From: Heliorestis acidaminivorans
GTDB taxonomy: Bacteria; Bacillota; Desulfitobacteriia; Heliobacteriales; Heliobacteriaceae
Direction of reading: 5' to 3'
NCBI RefSeq assembly: GCF_008933955.1
Contig: NZ_WBXO01000012.1
Coordinates: forward strand, 22,377 to 86,376
DNA: 64,000 nt
The notes beneath the pieces are model-generated. The model saw only the letters and a program-made list of their open reading frames with translations, searched no databases and was not told the origin of the DNA. Positions within the stretch are counted from its first letter, which is position 1. Each line of letters starts with the position of its first letter. Shown here in pieces: positions 9,554 to 20,556 of the stretch. A program made the position numbers and the translations under genes.

Positions 9554-10510
9554 TCAATCATCAGATTTACGTAGTGAAAGACCTAAGCTAGTAAGCTTTA
9601 TGTCCACTTCTTCTAGAGACTTACGTCCCAGATTGCGTACTTTAATCATGTCTTCTTCTGTCTTCATTGTTAAGTCTCTAACAGTATTTATGCCTGCTCG
9701 TTTCAGACAGTTAAAAGAACGTACAGAAAGATCTAATTCTTCGATAGTCATATCTAGAATCTTATCCTGCGGGCGTTCTTCTTTTTCCACCATGATGTTG
9801 CCTGTGCTTTCATCATCGGGATTCTCTGTAAGACCTACAAAGAGTTTCAGGTGTTCAATCATGATTTTAGCAGATAAACTGGTCGCTTCTTCGGGACTAA
9901 GACTGCCATTGGTCCACACTTCTAAGATCAACCTGTCGTAGTCAGTAATCTGTCCAACCCGAGTATCTTCCACACGGAAATTTACTTTTCTCACAGGAGC
10001 AAAGTTAGCATCCACAGGAATAACACCAATAACATGTTCCGACTTTTTATGTTTTACGGCCGAAACATAGCCTCTACCTTTTTCCACTGTAATCTCCATG
10101 TACAGGCGTGCGCCTTTGGATAAAGTGGCTATGGGTAGCTCTGGGTTAAGAATTTCTACTTCTGAGTTGATCTGGATATCGCTTGCTCTTACTACACCTT
10201 CTTCTTCCTTTTCGATGCGAAGAACTTGTAATTCATCGGTAAACATCTTCAGGGAAAGAAGTTTTAAGTTGAGAATGATATCCGTTGTGTCCTCTACAAC
10301 TCCGGGGATAGTGGAGAACTCATGGAGAACCCCATCGATCTTTACCGAAGTAACGGCAGCCCCGGGTAAAGAGGACAGAAGAATTCGCCGCAGCGAATTG
10401 CCCAGGGTTACGCCGTATCCACGCTCCAGGGGCTCCACAACAAATTTCCCATATGTGGCATCCTCGCTGCTAGCGACACATTCGATCTTCGGCTTTTCGA
10501 TTTCCAGCAT
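9554..10510 (-). CDS. rpoA: RNA polymerase alpha subunit
   Basis: Alpha nucleates assembly of RNA polymerase and touches UP elements and activators. The 318 residues comprise the N-terminal dimerisation domain ([20 protein letters not shown] at ~32-51) and a C-terminal helix-hairpin-helix domain (~245-318, with [17 protein letters not shown]). A charged linker rich in Glu, Lys and Asp joins them. It lies 52 bp after rpsD in the conserved rpmJ-rpsM-rpsK-rpsD-rpoA-rplQ order. Confidence 0.98.
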   Translation of the reverse strand: MLEIEKPKIECVASSEDATYGKFVVEPLERGYGVTLGNSLRRILLSSLPGAAVTSVKIDGVLHEFSTIPGVVEDTTDIILNLKLLSLKMFTDELQVLRIEKEEEGVVRASDIQINSEVEILNPELPIATLSKGARLYMEITVEKGRGYVSAVKHKKSEHVIGVIPVDANFAPVRKVNFRVEDTRVGQITDYDRLILEVWTNGSLSPEEATSLSAKIMIEHLKLFVGLTENPDDESTGNIMVEKEERPQDKILDMTIEELDLSVRSFNCLKRAGINTVRDLTMKTEEDMIKVRNLGRKSLEEVDIKLTSLGLSLRKSDD

Positions 10511-10562
10511 GTACTGCTGAACCCTCCCTTGGCAATAGTCGGATGAACCTCGAGTTTACCCT

Positions 10563-11189
10563 TTACCGGGAGTACAATTCAACGATGAGATGCTCTTGTA
10601 CATTGGTGTCAATGTCTTCCCGGTTAGGCAAAGCAAGGACCCGTCCGGATAAGGTGTTGACATCTAGTTCTAACCAAGCTGGAGCAGTTTTTTGTCCAAG
10701 CGCAGCCAGAATCTCTTGAAAAATTGGGCTGTCTTTGCTTTTTTCTTTCAGTTGAATAACATCACCTACACGAAGTTGAATCGAGGCGATGTTAGCTTTT
10801 TTACCGTTTAAGGTGAAATGGTTATGAAGCACCAACTGGCGCGCCTCGTTACGAGAACGAGCAAAACCAAGACGATAAACGATATTATCAAAGCGACGCT
10901 CTAAAAGGCGTAACAGATTGTCACCTGTAATACCTTTTTGACGTTCTGCCTTGTCAAAGTAGTTACTAAAAGGACGCTCTAGTATACCGTAGATACGACG
11001 AAGCTTTTGTTTTTCACGAAGCTGTACGCCATACTCAGATACCTTCTTACGACCTTGACCATGTTGTCCAGGTGCGTAAGTACGACGATCTACTGCGCAC
11101 TTGCCAGTATAACAACGCTCACCTTTTAGGTAAAGCTTCGTCCCTTCACGTCTACAGAGTCGACATACTGGGCCGTTATAACGAGCCAT
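10563..11189 (-). CDS. rpsD: 30S ribosomal protein S4
   Basis: S4 is a primary 16S rRNA-binding protein that starts assembly of the small subunit body and often autoregulates its operon. The 208-residue product has an N-terminal zinc site of four Cys (CRLCRREG ... CYTGKC within residues 9-31) and the S4 RNA-binding domain (~98-160, [15 protein letters not shown]). This is the zinc-carrying version of S4. It follows rpsK by 30 bp. Confidence 0.98.
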   Translation of the reverse strand: MARYNGPVCRLCRREGTKLYLKGERCYTGKCAVDRRTYAPGQHGQGRKKVSEYGVQLREKQKLRRIYGILERPFSNYFDKAERQKGITGDNLLRLLERRFDNIVYRLGFARSRNEARQLVLHNHFTLNGKKANIASIQLRVGDVIQLKEKSKDSPIFQEILAALGQKTAPAWLELDVNTLSGRVLALPNREDIDTNVQEHLIVELYSR

Positions 11190-11219
11190 TCAGTGGATGC
11201 ACCTCCTGCTATATGAGAA

Positions 11220-11609
11220 TTAAACGCGACGGCGCTTTGGTGGCCGACATCCGTTATGAGGAATTGGTGTAACATCTTTAATCATGTTTACTTCAAGTCC
11301 TGCAGCTTGTAAAGAACGGATGGCCGCTTCACGTCCAGCACCAGGCCCTTTTACTAAGCATTCTACTTCTCTCAAACCATGTTCCATTGCTTCTTTGGCT
11401 GCTCTTTCTGCGGCCATTTGAGCGGCAAAGGGGGTTGATTTACGAGAGCCTTTAAAGCCAAGAACGCCAGCAGATGCCCATGATAGAGTGTTCCCTGTAA
11501 GGTCTGTAATCGTAACAATTGTGTTGTTAAAAGTAGAACGAATGTGTGCTATGCCACGATCAACCTGTTTACGTTCTTTACGTTTAGTGCGTGTTACACG
11601 ACGTGCCAT
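11220..11609 (-). CDS. rpsK: 30S ribosomal protein S11
   Basis: S11 forms part of the platform near the mRNA exit and the E-site. At 129 residues it has the family length, with the core [18 protein letters not shown] and the conserved end [18 protein letters not shown]. It is 18 bp downstream of rpsM and 30 bp upstream of rpsD in the alpha operon. Confidence 0.98.
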   Translation of the reverse strand: MARRVTRTKRKERKQVDRGIAHIRSTFNNTIVTITDLTGNTLSWASAGVLGFKGSRKSTPFAAQMAAERAAKEAMEHGLREVECLVKGPGAGREAAIRSLQAAGLEVNMIKDVTPIPHNGCRPPKRRRV

Positions 11610-11627
11610 TGCTCAATATCCCCCCCT

Positions 11628-11999
11628 TTACTTCTTCTTCTTGCCAGCTACTGTACGAGCTGGGCCTTTGCGTGTACGTGCGTTTGTCTTAGTCCGTTGT
11701 CCACGAACTGGAAGACCACGACGATGGCGTAAGCCACGGTAACATCCGATCTCCATCAGTCGTTTAATATTGAGTGACACTACCCGTCGGAGATCACCTT
11801 CAACGGTAAGGTTTTTGTCAATATACTCTCTGATACGGGCCACTTCGTCATCGGTAAGTTCTCTTGTTCTAGTGTCAGGGTTTACTTCTGCACCTTTGAG
11901 AATCTCGATGGCGGTTTGGCGCCCGATCCCAAAAATATAAGTCAATGCGATCTCAATCCGCTTATCACGGGGTAGGTCGACACCGGCGATACGTGCCAT
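11628..11999 (-). CDS. rpsM: 30S ribosomal protein S13
   Basis: S13 sits on the small-subunit head and makes bridges to the large subunit. The 123-residue product begins [20 protein letters not shown] and carries the HhH core GIGRQTA and the basic C-terminus [20 protein letters not shown]. It follows rpmJ within the infA-rpmJ-rpsM-rpsK block. Confidence 0.98.
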   Translation of the reverse strand: MARIAGVDLPRDKRIEIALTYIFGIGRQTAIEILKGAEVNPDTRTRELTDDEVARIREYIDKNLTVEGDLRRVVSLNIKRLMEIGCYRGLRHRRGLPVRGQRTKTNARTRKGPARTVAGKKKK

Positions 12000-12023
12000 A
12001 TAGGGAAATGCACCTCCCGCTTA

Positions 12024-12391
<368 letters not shown>

Positions 12392-12414
12392 AAGGAATTC
12401 CAGCCTCCTTAAAT

Positions 12415-12705
12415 TTACGATCCAAGCTCTAGATTCACCAACATCTGTTGGACTGCACTGGCAGCCTGGGCGTTTGTAGGAGTTTTGCCCTTTTGGAGCA
12501 TTTCACCAATATCTTTAGCCACAGAATCGATAACCTCTATATGCTTAAGCTTTTTCTTTTTTGGCTTCTCTACTTTCCTGTAGAGCCCGTCTGTAATTAA
12601 CAAGTGCTTCTGATCAAGAGCTTTAAGCACCAAGAAGTATCGATTCACATCTCTTCCTGATATAGATCGTACTAATTGACCTGGTACAACCTCAGACGTC
12701 TCCAT
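12415..12705 (-). CDS. KOW-domain RNA-binding protein (L14e-like)
   Basis: This 96-residue protein starts with a short beta-barrel of KOW/L14e type ([23 protein letters not shown] is followed by the basic stretch [15 protein letters not shown]). A helical C-terminus follows. Genes of this kind commonly lie between map and infA in Clostridia, where they are annotated as RNA-binding. A link to the ribosome or tRNA is inferred from context only. It begins 7 bp after map, which suggests translational coupling. Confidence 0.8.
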   Translation of the reverse strand: METSEVVPGQLVRSISGRDVNRYFLVLKALDQKHLLITDGLYRKVEKPKKKKLKHIEVIDSVAKDIGEMLQKGKTPTNAQAASAVQQMLVNLELGS

Positions 12706-12711
12706 AGAGCT

Positions 12712-13467
12712 CTAACCTCCACTGGAGAGGGTGAGTATTTCCGGCCCCTTTTCCGTAATGGCGATGGTGTGCTCAAAATGGGCTGACGGTTTTAAGTCTT
12801 TTGTAACAACCGTCCACTGGTCTTCCTTGGTTTCTACCTCCCAGGTTCCGGCGTTTACCATGGGTTCGATAGCCAGGGTCATCCCTTCTTGAAGTCGGGG
12901 ACCACGGCCAGCAGGTCCAAAATTAGGAACTTGTGGTTCCTCGTGCATTTTTTTGCCGATGCCATGACCAACAAATTGACGCACGACTGAGAAATTATTT
13001 TTCTCTACGTATTCCTGAATCGAATTCGATATGTCGTAGAGCCTATTTCCAACTCTGCTTTTCTCGATACCTATATGGAGTGAATCGCGAGTTACATCTA
13101 TTAATCGTTGTAACTCTTCATCAATCTCACCGACTGGTAAGGTAACTGCTGCATCTCCATGGTAATCATTTACAACTGCGCCGACATCAATACTGATAAT
13201 ATCCCCATTTTGGAGTCGACGTATACCAGGAATTCCGTGGACGACTTGCTCATTGATGGAAGCACATATAGTTGCAGGAAAACCTTGATACCCTTTGAAA
13301 GCTGGCTTAGCACCTCGGGATCTAATGTAGTCTTCTGCGATTTTATCCAGTTCAGCTGTGCTAACTCCTGGTGCTACAGCCTTTTCCATCTCCCGATGAG
13401 TATCGGCCACGATCCGCCCTGCATCTCTCATATAGTTGAGCTCACGAGCGGTTTTTAGAATGATCAT
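12712..13467 (-). CDS. map: Methionine aminopeptidase, type I
   Basis: MAP removes the N-terminal Met from nascent proteins in the cytoplasm. The 251-residue product has the pita-bread fold ligands in order: H77, D94 (SIDVGA), D105 (HGDAA), H168 ([10 protein letters not shown]), E201 (IEPM) and E232. Its ATG is the next base after the adk stop codon, so the two are translationally coupled. No N-terminal zinc finger or SH3-binding extension is present. Confidence 0.97.
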   Translation of the reverse strand: MIILKTARELNYMRDAGRIVADTHREMEKAVAPGVSTAELDKIAEDYIRSRGAKPAFKGYQGFPATICASINEQVVHGIPGIRRLQNGDIISIDVGAVVNDYHGDAAVTLPVGEIDEELQRLIDVTRDSLHIGIEKSRVGNRLYDISNSIQEYVEKNNFSVVRQFVGHGIGKKMHEEPQVPNFGPAGRGPRLQEGMTLAIEPMVNAGTWEVETKEDQWTVVTKDLKPSAHFEHTIAITEKGPEILTLSSGG

Positions 13468-14217
<750 letters not shown>

Positions 14218-14234
14218 TTATCGTTTTTCTAGAC

Positions 14235-15503
14235 TTATTTCATAAAGCCCTGATAGTGGCGCATGAGCAGGTTGGATTCAATCTGTTTCATAGTGTCGAG
14301 AGCCACACCAACGACAATTAGTAGAGCCGTGCCTCCGAAATAAATATTACTAATTCCAGTTGCCATGATGACAAATACAGGCATTAGTGATATTACAGCC
14401 AAGAACATACCACCGACAAGAGTGATTCGTGACATTACTTTTGTAATATAATCAGCCGTCGGCTTCCCAGGTCTCAATCCGGGAATAAAACCACCGTACT
14501 TCTTCATGTTATCAGCTACATCAACTGGGTTGAAGGTTATGGCCGTGTAGAAATAGGTGAAAAAGATAATCAGGAATATATAGAAAAGGCTGTGAAGGAA
14601 CGAGCCAAAGTTAAAGTAGTTGGCAAACCATGCTCCTAAGAATGTATCAGGGAAGAATGCAGCGATTGTTGTAGGAAATGCGAGAATAGATGATGCAAAG
14701 ATTACTGGAATAACACCTGCTTGGTTTACCTTCAGAGGAATATGGGTGCTTTGCCCGCCATAGACACGACGTCCTACTACACGCTTAGCGTAGTTTACAG
14801 GAATACGTCTTTGGCCTTCATTAATATATACGATCCCGGCAATTGCGATGGCAGCTATGATGATGAAGAAAGTCGCACCGAGGATGTTTGCTGTACCGAC
14901 CTGAATATATTCATATAATGTGACCAGACCGGAAGGTAAGGCAGAAACAATACCTGCAAAGATAATCAATGAGATACCGTTGCCTATTCCTTTTTCAGTA
15001 ATCCTTTCGCCGATCCACATTAAGAAAGCCGTTCCTGCTGTTAAGGTTACTGCAATTAAGAGATAGTTCCAGATAGTGGGGTTAATAACGGCTCCTTTGA
15101 GACCATAGGACAAGCCTATAGCTTGAATAAAAGCCAGCACAATGGTGAAGTAACGGGTGTATTCGGTGATTTTCTTCCGACCTTCTGCGCCTTCTTTAGC
15201 CAGTTGTTCCAATCTGGGAATGACAACTGTTAGAAGTTGCATAATAATCGAGGCATTAATGTAAGGTGTAATACTCATGGCAAAGACAGAAAAGTTTCTA
15301 AAAGAACCTCCTGATATGACATCAAAAAAGCCAAAAAGTGCACCTGTTGCTAGCAGATCCTCGATTACCTGTCGGTTGATGCCGGGAACAGGAATGTGGG
15401 CGCCTATTCGGAAAACTAGAAACATCATCAGTGTGAATAAAATCTTATGACGCAATTCCGTTGCTTTCCAGGCGTTCTGCAGGGTGCCCACCACAGTGGA
15501 CAT
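14235..15503 (-). CDS. secY: SecY, protein translocase channel subunit
   Basis: SecY is the membrane pore of the Sec translocase, working with SecE (encoded at 40.6 kb) and SecA. The 422-residue product has about ten predicted membrane helices, the plug region after helix 1 (GAHIPVPGINR) and the conserved cytoplasmic loop around GGFIPGLRPGKPT. Its ATG lies 3 bp past the rplO stop, so it is probably coupled to L15 synthesis. Confidence 0.98.
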   Translation of the reverse strand: MSTVVGTLQNAWKATELRHKILFTLMMFLVFRIGAHIPVPGINRQVIEDLLATGALFGFFDVISGGSFRNFSVFAMSITPYINASIIMQLLTVVIPRLEQLAKEGAEGRKKITEYTRYFTIVLAFIQAIGLSYGLKGAVINPTIWNYLLIAVTLTAGTAFLMWIGERITEKGIGNGISLIIFAGIVSALPSGLVTLYEYIQVGTANILGATFFIIIAAIAIAGIVYINEGQRRIPVNYAKRVVGRRVYGGQSTHIPLKVNQAGVIPVIFASSILAFPTTIAAFFPDTFLGAWFANYFNFGSFLHSLFYIFLIIFFTYFYTAITFNPVDVADNMKKYGGFIPGLRPGKPTADYITKVMSRITLVGGMFLAVISLMPVFVIMATGISNIYFGGTALLIVVGVALDTMKQIESNLLMRHYQGFMK

Positions 15504-15505
15504 GC

Positions 15506-15949
15506 TTACATCACCTCTACTTGGCCGCCGGCTGCTTTAACTTTCTCTGCTGCAGCTTCGCTTACACCATGCAATTTAATCGTTAAAGCTTTGTCAATTT
15601 CACCATTAGCCAAAAGTTTAACCCCATCATTAATCTTCTTAATGACTCTTTCTTTGATCAGCAGTTCTGGGGTTACAACAGTACCTGCTTCAAAGCGAGC
15701 CAAATCTTTTACATTGATAATTGTAAAGATTTTTTTAAAGGGGGCGTTGCTGAACCCACGTTTGGGAAGCCGTCTTTGAAGTGGTTGCTGACCACCCTCA
15801 AAGCCTGGACGAACGCCACCGCCGGAGCGTGCTTTTTGCCCTTTATGGCCTCTGCCAGATGTTTTCCCAAGACCGGAACCAATGCCTTGTCCTTTACGGG
15901 TAGGCTTTTGGCGCGATCCAGGAGCTGGCTTCAGGTCATGGATTTGCAT
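15506..15949 (-). CDS. rplO: 50S ribosomal protein L15
   Basis: L15 is a late-assembly 23S rRNA-binding protein. At 147 residues it has the Gly/Arg-rich N-terminal arm ([21 protein letters not shown]) and a globular C-terminal domain ending AGGQVEVM. It lies 18 bp after rpmD and 2 bp before the secY start, the standard spc operon order. Confidence 0.98.
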   Translation of the reverse strand: MQIHDLKPAPGSRQKPTRKGQGIGSGLGKTSGRGHKGQKARSGGGVRPGFEGGQQPLQRRLPKRGFSNAPFKKIFTIINVKDLARFEAGTVVTPELLIKERVIKKINDGVKLLANGEIDKALTIKLHGVSEAAAEKVKAAGGQVEVM

Positions 15950-15967
15950 ATTGACACCTCCTTCTTA

Positions 15968-16156
15968 TTAGGCTTCCAACTCTTCCACGGCTACAAGGTG
16001 AGAAACGGTTTTTACCATGCCGCGAATTGCTGGGGTATCATCATGTATAACTGTTTGATTCAGTTTTTTTAATCCCAGGGTGGCCACTGTGAGTTTCTGG
16101 TTTTTGGGATACCCAATGGCACTCTTCACCCAGGTGATCTTTAGCTTGCTGGCCAT
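15968..16156 (-). CDS. rpmD: 50S ribosomal protein L30
   Basis: L30 is a small globular protein of the large subunit. The 62-residue product contains the family core [22 protein letters not shown] good ribosome site (AGGAGGATTATCCT) precedes the ATG. It is 12 bp after rpsE and 18 bp before rplO. Confidence 0.97.
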   Translation of the reverse strand: MASKLKITWVKSAIGYPKNQKLTVATLGLKKLNQTVIHDDTPAIRGMVKTVSHLVAVEELEA

Positions 16157-16168
16157 AGGATAATCCTC

Positions 16169-16669
16169 CTAACCAATAATCTCTTCTAGCCTTTTACCAC
16201 GGAGCTTCGCAACTTCTTCAGCGCGCTTGAGACTCTTTAGCCCTTCCATGGTAGCTCTTACCATGTTGTTGGCGTTGTTGGAGCCTAAAGACTTCGTTAA
16301 GATGTCGGAAATTCCAGCTAACTCTAATACTGCACGGACAGGTCCGCCAGCAATAACTCCAGTACCTTTTGCAGCTGGCTTAAGTAATACTTTACCAGCA
16401 CCAAATCGGCCTAGAACCTGGTGAGGGATCGATGTTCCGACCATGGGAACATTGATAAGGTTCTTTTTCGCATCTTCAACGCCTTTGCGAATGGCTTCTG
16501 GTACTTCGCCAGCTTTCCCTAGACCAAAGCCTACATGGCCCTTTCCGTCACCTACTACCACCAGGGCACTGAAGGAGAAACGGCGTCCACCTTTGACAAC
16601 TTTGGCGACACGGTTGATATAGACAACCTTTTCTGTTAACTCCAGACCACTCGCGTCTATTCTTGCCAC
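16169..16669 (-). CDS. rpsE: 30S ribosomal protein S5
   Basis: S5 helps decoding accuracy and lies near the mRNA entry site. I start at the GTG at 16669, where AAGGAGGG lies 6 nt upstream, giving 166 residues ([16 protein letters not shown]...), the normal S5 length. A longer frame to 16789 overlaps rplR and has no ribosome site. The dsRNA-binding-like N-domain ([21 protein letters not shown]) and C-domain (ending [10 protein letters not shown]) are both present. Confidence 0.97.
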   Translation of the reverse strand: MARIDASGLELTEKVVYINRVAKVVKGGRRFSFSALVVVGDGKGHVGFGLGKAGEVPEAIRKGVEDAKKNLINVPMVGTSIPHQVLGRFGAGKVLLKPAAKGTGVIAGGPVRAVLELAGISDILTKSLGSNNANNMVRATMEGLKSLKRAEEVAKLRGKRLEEIIG

Positions 16670-16694
16670 TTTTTTCCCTCCTTTATGCGGTAGC

Positions 16695-17063
16695 TTAAAA
16701 TTGAAGCCCCGCTTCCCGGGCAGCTGATGCCAAGGCAGCAACGCGTCCATGATAAATGTATCCGCCTCTATCAAAAACGACTTTGTCAATACCTTTATCT
16801 AACGCTTTTTTGGCGATAAGAGCACCAACTTTTTTAGCGCCTTCGATATTTCCACCGGAGACGTTTTCTCCCTTTAACTCGGCATCAAGACTCGAGGCTG
16901 CCACGATGGTCTCACCTGTTTCATCATTGATGACCTGAGCGTAAATATGATTAAGGCTACGGAAAACAGAGAGACGCGGACGCTCTACTACACCTGCTAC
17001 GTTTTTGCGAACACGTAGATGTTTTCTTTTCCGTACTTTGTTGCGGACCTCTTTCTTGATCAT
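16695..17063 (-). CDS. rplR: 50S ribosomal protein L18
   Basis: L18 binds 5S rRNA and anchors it in the central protuberance. The 122 residues have the basic N-terminus ([18 protein letters not shown]) and the conserved end [17 protein letters not shown]. It lies between rplF and rpsE. A 5S rRNA gene is not found in this window, so the partner RNA is encoded elsewhere. Confidence 0.98.
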   Translation of the reverse strand: MIKKEVRNKVRKRKHLRVRKNVAGVVERPRLSVFRSLNHIYAQVINDETGETIVAASSLDAELKGENVSGGNIEGAKKVGALIAKKALDKGIDKVVFDRGGYIYHGRVAALASAAREAGLQF

Positions 17064-17095
17064 TGCGGGTTCACTCCCTTCAACCTCGGTCAGGA

Positions 17096-17647
17096 CTACT
17101 TCTTACCTTTCTTACCGCCTGTCTTACCAACTTTACGACGAACAACTTCGCCTTCGTATTTGATCCCTTTACCTTTGTATGGCTCAGGCTCACGAACCTT
17201 ACGAATGTTGGCTGCCAGTGCACCAACTTTTTCTTTGTCAATGCCTTTGACAGTAATCTTTGTTGGTGCTGGAACTTCAATCTCTAAGCCTTCTTCTGGC
17301 TCAATCTCAACTGGGTGGCTGTATCCCACGGTAAGAACAAGTTTTTTGCCCTGTTTTGTAGCCCTATAACCGACCCCTACGAGCTCCAGGTTTTTGCTGA
17401 AGCCATTGGTCACGCCATCAACCATGTTGGCGATCAGGGTGCGGCTTAGGCCGTGGAGGCTTCGATGGAGCTTTTCGTCACTAGGACGGGAAATATTGAT
17501 CACATTGTCTTCAATGTTGACAATGATATCGCTGTGCATCTCCCGGCTCAACCGGCCTTTGGGGCCTTTGACCGTGACCACATTCCCGTCAACGGTTACT
17601 TCCACCCCGGCTGGTATTGCCACGGGCTTCTTGCCGATCCGTGACAT
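17096..17647 (-). CDS. rplF: 50S ribosomal protein L6
   Basis: L6 lies near the factor-binding site of the large subunit. The 183-residue product begins [17 protein letters not shown] and has two repeated L6 folds, with the signature [14 protein letters not shown] near the C-terminus. The ATG at 17647 follows AGGAGGTGTGACC; a GTG 6 bp upstream overlaps that site. It sits between rpsH and rplR. Confidence 0.98.
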   Translation of the reverse strand: MSRIGKKPVAIPAGVEVTVDGNVVTVKGPKGRLSREMHSDIIVNIEDNVINISRPSDEKLHRSLHGLSRTLIANMVDGVTNGFSKNLELVGVGYRATKQGKKLVLTVGYSHPVEIEPEEGLEIEVPAPTKITVKGIDKEKVGALAANIRKVREPEPYKGKGIKYEGEVVRRKVGKTGGKKGKK

Positions 17648-17690
17648 GGTCACACCTCCTGCTTTTCAGTTTCACAAAAATGCCCCAGTA

Positions 17691-18083
17691 TTACCAAATG
17701 TAGCAAAGTACTTCTCCACCAAGGCCTGCTTGACGCGCAGACTTGTCTGTCATAATACCTTGTGATGTAGAGATAACAGCTACACCTAGACCACTTAATA
17801 CTTTGGGGATCTCATCTTTTTTAGCATAAACACGAAGACCTGGTTTGGAGATACGCTTGATTCCCGTGATAACCTTTTCACGGTTAGGACCAAATTTCAA
17901 GTAGATACGAATCAAGCCTTGTTTATTGTCTTCGATATATTCTACATCCTTAATGAAGCCTTCACTTTTGAAAATCTCAGCAATTCCACGTTTTACTTTG
18001 GAAGCTGGAATTTCTACTTTATCGTGAAAGGCCATGTTGGCATTTCGGATACGAGTCAGAAAATCCGCGATTGGATCGGTCAT
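17691..18083 (-). CDS. rpsH: 30S ribosomal protein S8
   Basis: S8 binds the central domain of 16S rRNA and is a translational regulator of the spc operon in some bacteria. The 130-residue product starts [16 protein letters not shown] and ends with the conserved [17 protein letters not shown]. Of two ATGs 6 bp apart I use the inner one (18083), because it matches the family N-terminus. It follows rpsN by 33 bp. Confidence 0.97.
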   Translation of the reverse strand: MTDPIADFLTRIRNANMAFHDKVEIPASKVKRGIAEIFKSEGFIKDVEYIEDNKQGLIRIYLKFGPNREKVITGIKRISKPGLRVYAKKDEIPKVLSGLGVAVISTSQGIMTDKSARQAGLGGEVLCYIW

Positions 18084-18116
18084 GACCATCCTGGGTTCTA
18101 CCCCCTTCCCTGTATC

Positions 18117-18302
18117 TTACCAACTAGCTTTTGTTACGCCAGGGATTTCCCCTTTGTAAGCCAGTTCGCGGAAGCAGATCCGGCACATCCCAAATTTACG
18201 CATATAAGCGTGTGGGCGTCCGCAAATTTTGCATCGGTTATATTGACGGACCACAAATTTAGGAGTCCTTTGTTGTTTTACTTTCATGGACGTTTTGGCC
18301 AC
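18117..18302 (-). CDS. rpsN: 30S ribosomal protein S14, zinc type
   Basis: S14 is a late-binding protein of the 30S head. This is the short 61-residue form with a zinc ribbon ([10 protein letters not shown] ... CRICF). Zinc-independent S14 is longer and lacks the Cys, so this is the zinc-dependent paralogue; no second copy is in the window. It lies between rplE and rpsH. Confidence 0.98.
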   Translation of the reverse strand: MAKTSMKVKQQRTPKFVVRQYNRCKICGRPHAYMRKFGMCRICFRELAYKGEIPGVTKASW

Positions 18303-18322
18303 GTGGTTCCCTCCATTATCGA

Positions 18323-18865
18323 TTATTCGGAGCGGAATGGCATACCCATGAGCTTCAGCAGTTCGCGGGCTTCTTCGTCAGTTTTCGCTGTTGTTACGAA
18401 GGTAATATCCATCCCGCGCAGGCGGTCGATCTTATCGTAATCGATCTCCGGAAAAATCAATTGCTCTTTCAGGCCTAAGGTATAGTTGCCTCGACCATCG
18501 AAAGACTTAGGACTCACACCGCGAAAATCACGTACGCGGGGGAGTGCTAAATTGACTAGCTTATCAGTAAAGTCATACATACGCTCTCCGCGTAGAGTTA
18601 CTTTACAACCAATTTTCATTCCTTCACGAAGCTTAAAACCTGCGATAGACTTTTTCGCTGTTGTTACAACTGGCTTTTGGCCTGTAATTAAGGTCAGATC
18701 ACCAACTGCAGCGTCTAGTGCTTTCGGGTTCTGTACAGCTTCGCCCAGTCCCATGTTAACAATAACCTTCTCCAGCTTAGGGATTTCCATTACGCTATTG
18801 TAGCCAAACTTTTGCATCATTGCTGGAGCAACTTCACTAAGGTATTTTTCTTTTAATCGGGCCAA
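18323..18865 (-). CDS. rplE: 50S ribosomal protein L5
   Basis: L5 binds 5S rRNA together with L18 and contacts P-site tRNA. The 180 residues begin [20 protein letters not shown] and contain the family core [15 protein letters not shown] and [20 protein letters not shown]. It follows rplX by 24 bp in the spc order. Confidence 0.98.
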   Translation of the reverse strand: MARLKEKYLSEVAPAMMQKFGYNSVMEIPKLEKVIVNMGLGEAVQNPKALDAAVGDLTLITGQKPVVTTAKKSIAGFKLREGMKIGCKVTLRGERMYDFTDKLVNLALPRVRDFRGVSPKSFDGRGNYTLGLKEQLIFPEIDYDKIDRLRGMDITFVTTAKTDEEARELLKLMGMPFRSE

Positions 18866-18889
18866 TCTGCTGACCTCCTCTCTCGAGGG

Positions 18890-19219
18890 TTACTTATCAA
18901 ATACTTCTCCGCATTTGCGGCAGATACGTACTTTATTGCCATCGTCTTTAATCTTTTTACCGATTCGAACGGGCCTTGCACATTTTGAGCAATAAATCAT
19001 CACGTTCGATGCATCGATAGGTGATTCTTTTTCCATAATCCCACCCTGGGGCATGGCCTTTGTGGGCTTGGTGTGACGCTTGACAATGTTCACCTTTTCT
19101 ACAACCACTCTGTTCTTATCACGAATGACTTCGATGACTTTACCTTTGGTACCAGCATCTTTGCCAGTGACAACTTGAACAGTATCACCTTTTTTGACGT
19201 GAACTTTCGGGTTGGCCAT
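18890..19219 (-). CDS. rplX: 50S ribosomal protein L24 with C-terminal zinc ribbon
   Basis: L24 starts 50S assembly near the exit tunnel. The 109-residue product has an N-terminal KOW domain (KKGDTVQVVTGKDAGTKGKV) and a C-terminal ribbon with two CxxC pairs (CSKC and CRKC), found in many Clostridia but not in E. coli. The ATG at 19219 starts MANPKVHVKKG; an upstream GTG at 19237 precedes the GGAGGTG ribosome site and is rejected. Confidence 0.96.
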   Translation of the reverse strand: MANPKVHVKKGDTVQVVTGKDAGTKGKVIEVIRDKNRVVVEKVNIVKRHTKPTKAMPQGGIMEKESPIDASNVMIYCSKCARPVRIGKKIKDDGNKVRICRKCGEVFDK

Positions 19220-19238
19220 AGGTGCTTTCACCTCCACC

Positions 19239-19607
19239 CTACAGTACTTCTGGGGCTAAAGATACGATTTTCATGAAATCGCGATCTCTAAGCTCTCGAG
19301 CTACGGGCCCGAAAATACGAGTGCCCCGTGGGTTTTTTTGTTCATTAATGATAACTGCAGCGTTTTCACTAAAGCGAATGTAGGATCCATCTTTGCGCTT
19401 GATTGATTTGCGAGTGCGCACGACAACGGCTTTAACTACATCGCCTTTTTTAACAACGCCGCCAGGAGCCGCTTCTTTGACAGAGGCTACGATGATGTCG
19501 CCTACTGAAGCGTATCTCCGAAAAGATCCACCCAACACACGGATGCATAATAGCTCTTTTGCACCTGTGTTGTCACCGACTTTAAGTCGTGATTCTTGTT
19601 GGATCAC
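19239..19607 (-). CDS. rplN: 50S ribosomal protein L14
   Basis: L14 forms an inter-subunit bridge and is the docking site of the silencing factor RsfS. The 122-residue product starts [21 protein letters not shown] and ends [12 protein letters not shown], matching the family throughout. It lies between rpsQ and rplX. Confidence 0.98.
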   Translation of the reverse strand: MIQQESRLKVGDNTGAKELLCIRVLGGSFRRYASVGDIIVASVKEAAPGGVVKKGDVVKAVVVRTRKSIKRKDGSYIRFSENAAVIINEQKNPRGTRIFGPVARELRDRDFMKIVSLAPEVL

Positions 19608-19634
19608 GGGATATACCTCCTATCCTGGGGGAAA

Positions 19635-19898
19635 TTAGACGATGACGGCCTTCTCAACGACTTCAACTACACGCCAACGTTTTTCTTTAGACATGGGACG
19701 AGTCTCCATGATTAAGACAACATCGCCGATGTTACAGCTGTTGTTTTCGTCGTGAGCTTTGAACTTTTTACTTCTAAGTACAGTCTTTCTGTAAAGTGGA
19801 TGTTGCACCCGATCTTCTACAGCAACAACGACCGTTTTATCCATTTTATTACTGACTACTTTGCCAGTAATTGTCTTGCGTTCAGCTCTTTCTGACAC
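19635..19898 (-). CDS. rpsQ: 30S ribosomal protein S17
   Basis: S17 is a primary 16S rRNA-binding OB-fold protein. I place the start at the GTG at 19898, because AAGGAGG lies 8 nt upstream; the longer frame to 19919 would read through that ribosome site. The resulting 87 residues ([22 protein letters not shown]...) match the family length. It lies between rpmC and rplN. Confidence 0.96.
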   Translation of the reverse strand: MSERAERKTITGKVVSNKMDKTVVVAVEDRVQHPLYRKTVLRSKKFKAHDENNSCNIGDVVLIMETRPMSKEKRWRVVEVVEKAVIV

Positions 19899-19925
19899 TT
19901 CATATACCTCCTTACCCACCCGGAC

Positions 19926-20129
19926 TTAAGCCTTTTTGGCTTCCAGTTCTCGTTGACGGAGGACAGTCTGAGTCCGGGCAATGTTGGTACGCACTTCCCG
20001 GATCCGCATTGGGTTCTCCAACTGTTGGGTAGCTAGTTGAAAGCGGAGGCGGAAGAGTTCGTCTTTGAAATCATTGAGCTTTTTACGCAATTCATCAGTA
20101 CTCAAATCACGTAAGTGCTTAGCTTTCAT
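19926..20129 (-). CDS. rpmC: 50S ribosomal protein L29
   Basis: L29 is a two-helix protein at the exit tunnel, where it helps bind SRP and trigger factor. The 67-residue product starts [20 protein letters not shown] and has the family core [14 protein letters not shown]. The ATG at 20129 lies inside the last codons of rplP (11-nt overlap), which implies coupled translation. Confidence 0.96.
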   Translation of the reverse strand: MKAKHLRDLSTDELRKKLNDFKDELFRLRFQLATQQLENPMRIREVRTNIARTQTVLRQRELEAKKA

Positions 20130-20553
20130 TGGCTTCACCACCCACTTCCTCGCGTTTTACGAATTTGCATTTGATGGGCAGTTTGTGCATGGCCAAACGC
20201 ATGGCCTCACGGGCTACCTCTTCTGGTACTCCAGCTAGTTCAAACATAATGCGGCCAGGTTTTACGACAGCCACCCAGTACTCAGGAGAACCTTTACCGG
20301 AACCCATGCGGGTTTCAGCTGGCTTTGCTGTAACAGGCTTGTCGGGGAAAATCTTAATCCATACCTTACCGCCCCGTTTGATGTAACGGGTCATGGCAAT
20401 ACGAGCAGATTCAATCTGACGGCTAGTTATCCAGGCTGGCTCAAGAGCTTGTAATCCGTATTCTCCAAAAGCAACTGTGTTGCCTCTAGCAGATTTGCCC
20501 TTCATTCTGCCTCGGTGAACTCGACGCCATTTCACTCTTTTTGGCAATAGCAT
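20119..20553 (-). CDS. rplP: 50S ribosomal protein L16
   Basis: L16 organises the A-site region of the large subunit. The 144 residues begin [19 protein letters not shown] and contain the signature [29 protein letters not shown]. It starts 3 bp after rpsC ends and overlaps rpmC. Confidence 0.98.
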   Translation of the reverse strand: MLLPKRVKWRRVHRGRMKGKSARGNTVAFGEYGLQALEPAWITSRQIESARIAMTRYIKRGGKVWIKIFPDKPVTAKPAETRMGSGKGSPEYWVAVVKPGRIMFELAGVPEEVAREAMRLAMHKLPIKCKFVKREEVGGEANES

Positions 20554-20556
20554 GGT

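Noticed and set aside
17919..18440. 173-residue plus-strand frame opposite rpsH-rpsN-rplE
   Set aside because: It spans three conserved genes on the other strand and has no Shine-Dalgarno or domain.
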